Assembly (NCBI GenBank): GCA_023846275.1
Contig: JAIUJO010000087.1
Span: 1,272,148 to 1,336,147 of the forward strand
DNA length: 64,000 nucleotides
Reading direction: 5' to 3'
Source of the DNA: Vanilla planifolia
Taxonomy: Eukaryota; Streptophyta; Magnoliopsida; Asparagales; Orchidaceae
Position numbers and translations under genes: made by a program. This document shows, piece by piece, positions 62,331 through 64,000 of the stretch (position 1 is its first letter; every line of letters starts with the position of its first letter). The notes under the pieces are model-generated. The model had not been told where the DNA came from, ran no database searches, and saw only the letters and a list, made by a program, of their open reading frames with translations.

Positions 62331-64000
62331 TTTAGATCCAAGACATTTATTGAAATTGAGATACTATTCTTATTCATATAAAGCATTTTTCCAAAAGAGC
62401 AAATCCTCATAACAAAAAAATAGACAAACACTACTACGATCATATGATATAATAAGCTTCGTAACAGAATAAAATAATTTGATGACCCAAAGTGTAAATA
62501 AATAAAACAAATCTTATGCTTGATCAAAGCTTATTGAGAAATAAGTGTTTTAATTAAATCAATTATAATTAAAGAAAATTGAGAACTTAGCTTGAGATTT
62601 TGTTAAATATTGACAACTAAATGTCTACCATAAGAAAATGTGAATGAGCATTGACAACTAAATGTTTGAATAATGACTGAAAGATTTTTCTTCAAATTTT
62701 CTAAAAAAATTTATTAGTCTATGTTGTTAAAGAATTCAATTATTTATAAATATTTTTGAAGTCTAAAAGCACTTGCTAGATTAATCAACAACTCATTATT
62801 ATTTCAATGAAAAAATCCACAATATTATTTAATTAATAAATTATAAAAATCCAAACAACTAAAAAGACTCACTACATAGGAGCCACTTGATTGAAAGGCT
62901 CTTAGACCATTTGATTGTGAAACCTTCTTAATTGGATATATTAAAAGCACTATTTAGAAATTAGGATTTGAAATGAACTGGTAAATCTAAATCATGATTT
63001 GACTATTAAATTTAGCTCTTACATGCAGATAAAACATGGACTATGAGATCTCAAATTTATGTGATTGGATATGAGGCTCTAAATAGATATTTTTAAAAGT
63101 GGATGAGATTAGAATCATTCATCACATAATTGTGTGATTGGATAGCAAAAACATTCCCACAATATTCAATACAACCATGTGACTTGGATACAATTTTCTT
63201 TGTCTTACAATGAACAAATGATGGATTATTATGGATTTATTAGAGCTTTCCTATATTGAACATGTTGCTCTTTTTTTGGGATTGTCTACCGCTTGCTATG
63301 CTATAGAAGTTAGTTATGTTTGGATTCATGAGTTATAAATCTATCAAAATTTTATGATAGGTTTGAGAGTTATTTTATTGACATGATAAACATTATTTGT
63401 TGTATTCAAGCACTATCCTCCAACTAAGCCTTTTGGTTCTTTTTAGTAATATGTTTTTTGTTGATATAATTCTATCATTATTTTTCACAAATTTATTATT
63501 ATAATTAAAATATACTATTTGCAACAAGTTTTGGAAAGAGAATTTTAAATGGGATGATAAGATCAAAATGATTTTTGGATGGAAAAGATAAGATAAAGAT
63601 TTTGGTGTACTAATACTTCTTTAAACTGATTAATTTAAACACGACTAAATTTTTTACCATATATGAGTGGTTTCAATAAAGCTTATCATCTAAAAAAATT
63701 AAAATAACAAAAAATAAATTTAAAATAATTCTCTTTCTTAAATTAAAGATATAACTTCTCCTTCTTTTAAATGCTTTTAATAATGAAAGCACTAGTTATT
63801 TAAAACTTAAAAGTTTTCTTTAACTAATTCATTAGTAATTCGTAGGATTTGTTATTATCAAATAAAGTACCATGACTAAGGGTCAATAACATAATACATT
63901 AAACCATCAAATACTCTTTGAAATTATCATAAAACAATCGACTATCATTTGATGGTGATAGTCTCTTTTCTACAACAGTTGTGTACCTTTCTATCAATTT
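62331..64000 (+). repeat. Repeat block copy D
   Basis: This is the counterpart of copy B, displaced by about 23.5 kb. It shares 'aacagaataaaataatttga' (near 62463), 'aggctcttagaccatttgattgtg' near 62897, 'ttttggttctttttagtaatatg' near 63430 and 'actatcatttgatgg' near 63942. It continues past the window edge. Confidence 0.8.

Noticed and set aside
1..64000. CRISPR arrays, tRNA or rRNA genes, bacterial-type operons or plastid inserts
   Set aside because: None seen. There are no regularly spaced short repeats, no tRNA-like B-box context and no recognisable organelle genes.

Overview
The window looks like nuclear DNA from a land plant with a large, repeat-dominated and very AT-rich genome. I did not compute base composition, but CpG is visibly scarce outside a few patches. 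No host protein-coding gene, tRNA, rRNA, organelle insert or telomeric tract could be supported. Everything identifiable is a decayed retroelement, a duplicated non-coding block or a simple repeat. The lineage cannot be fixed from sequence alone. A gymnosperm with a low-GC genome (Welwitschia is one known example) would fit the AT-richness and the ageing pattern, but this is a hypothesis.

Layout. 0-12.7 kb: a GAA purine tract at the left edge, long AT-rich DNA without a recognisable gene, a minus-strand primer-binding-like site, a 0.38-kb tandem duplication (7.1-7.9 kb) and an AAAT tract. 12.7-13.4 kb: a minus-strand LINE reverse transcriptase fragment. 13.4-21.2 kb: an almost complete but heavily mutated Ty3/gypsy chromovirus (LTR, gag, protease, RT, RNase H, integrase, chromodomain, LTR). 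31.2-36.5 kb: two 1.6-kb direct repeats flanking 2.1 kb of unknown sequence. 36.6-40.5 kb: a block made of two related copies (A, B), which recurs as C and D at 60.2-64.0 kb. 42.7-44.8 kb: two Ty1/copia remnants in tandem. 47.85-50.5 kb: a second member of the same chromovirus family, lacking its RT-integrase core but keeping its 3' LTR. 51.8-53.0 kb: a third gypsy remnant from another lineage. The remaining stretches, including 53.0-60.2 kb, are AT-rich with alternating T-rich and A-rich blocks and show nothing I can name.

No functional gene network is present. The retroelement parts were recognised by reading conserved protein motifs through stop codons and frame breaks. Many stops fall where Trp, Gln or Arg is conserved in the family, and several conserved Cys and Gly codons show G-to-A changes, as expected from long-term decay of methylated silent DNA. 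The two LTRs of the 13.4-21.2 kb element differ at 17 of 72 positions in one stretch that I aligned by hand, so the insertion is old.

I found no convincing new biological system. The observations most worth checking are the A/B = C/D duplicated block, the LTR-like pair at 31-36.5 kb, and the GC-richer patch inside the second chromovirus LTR.
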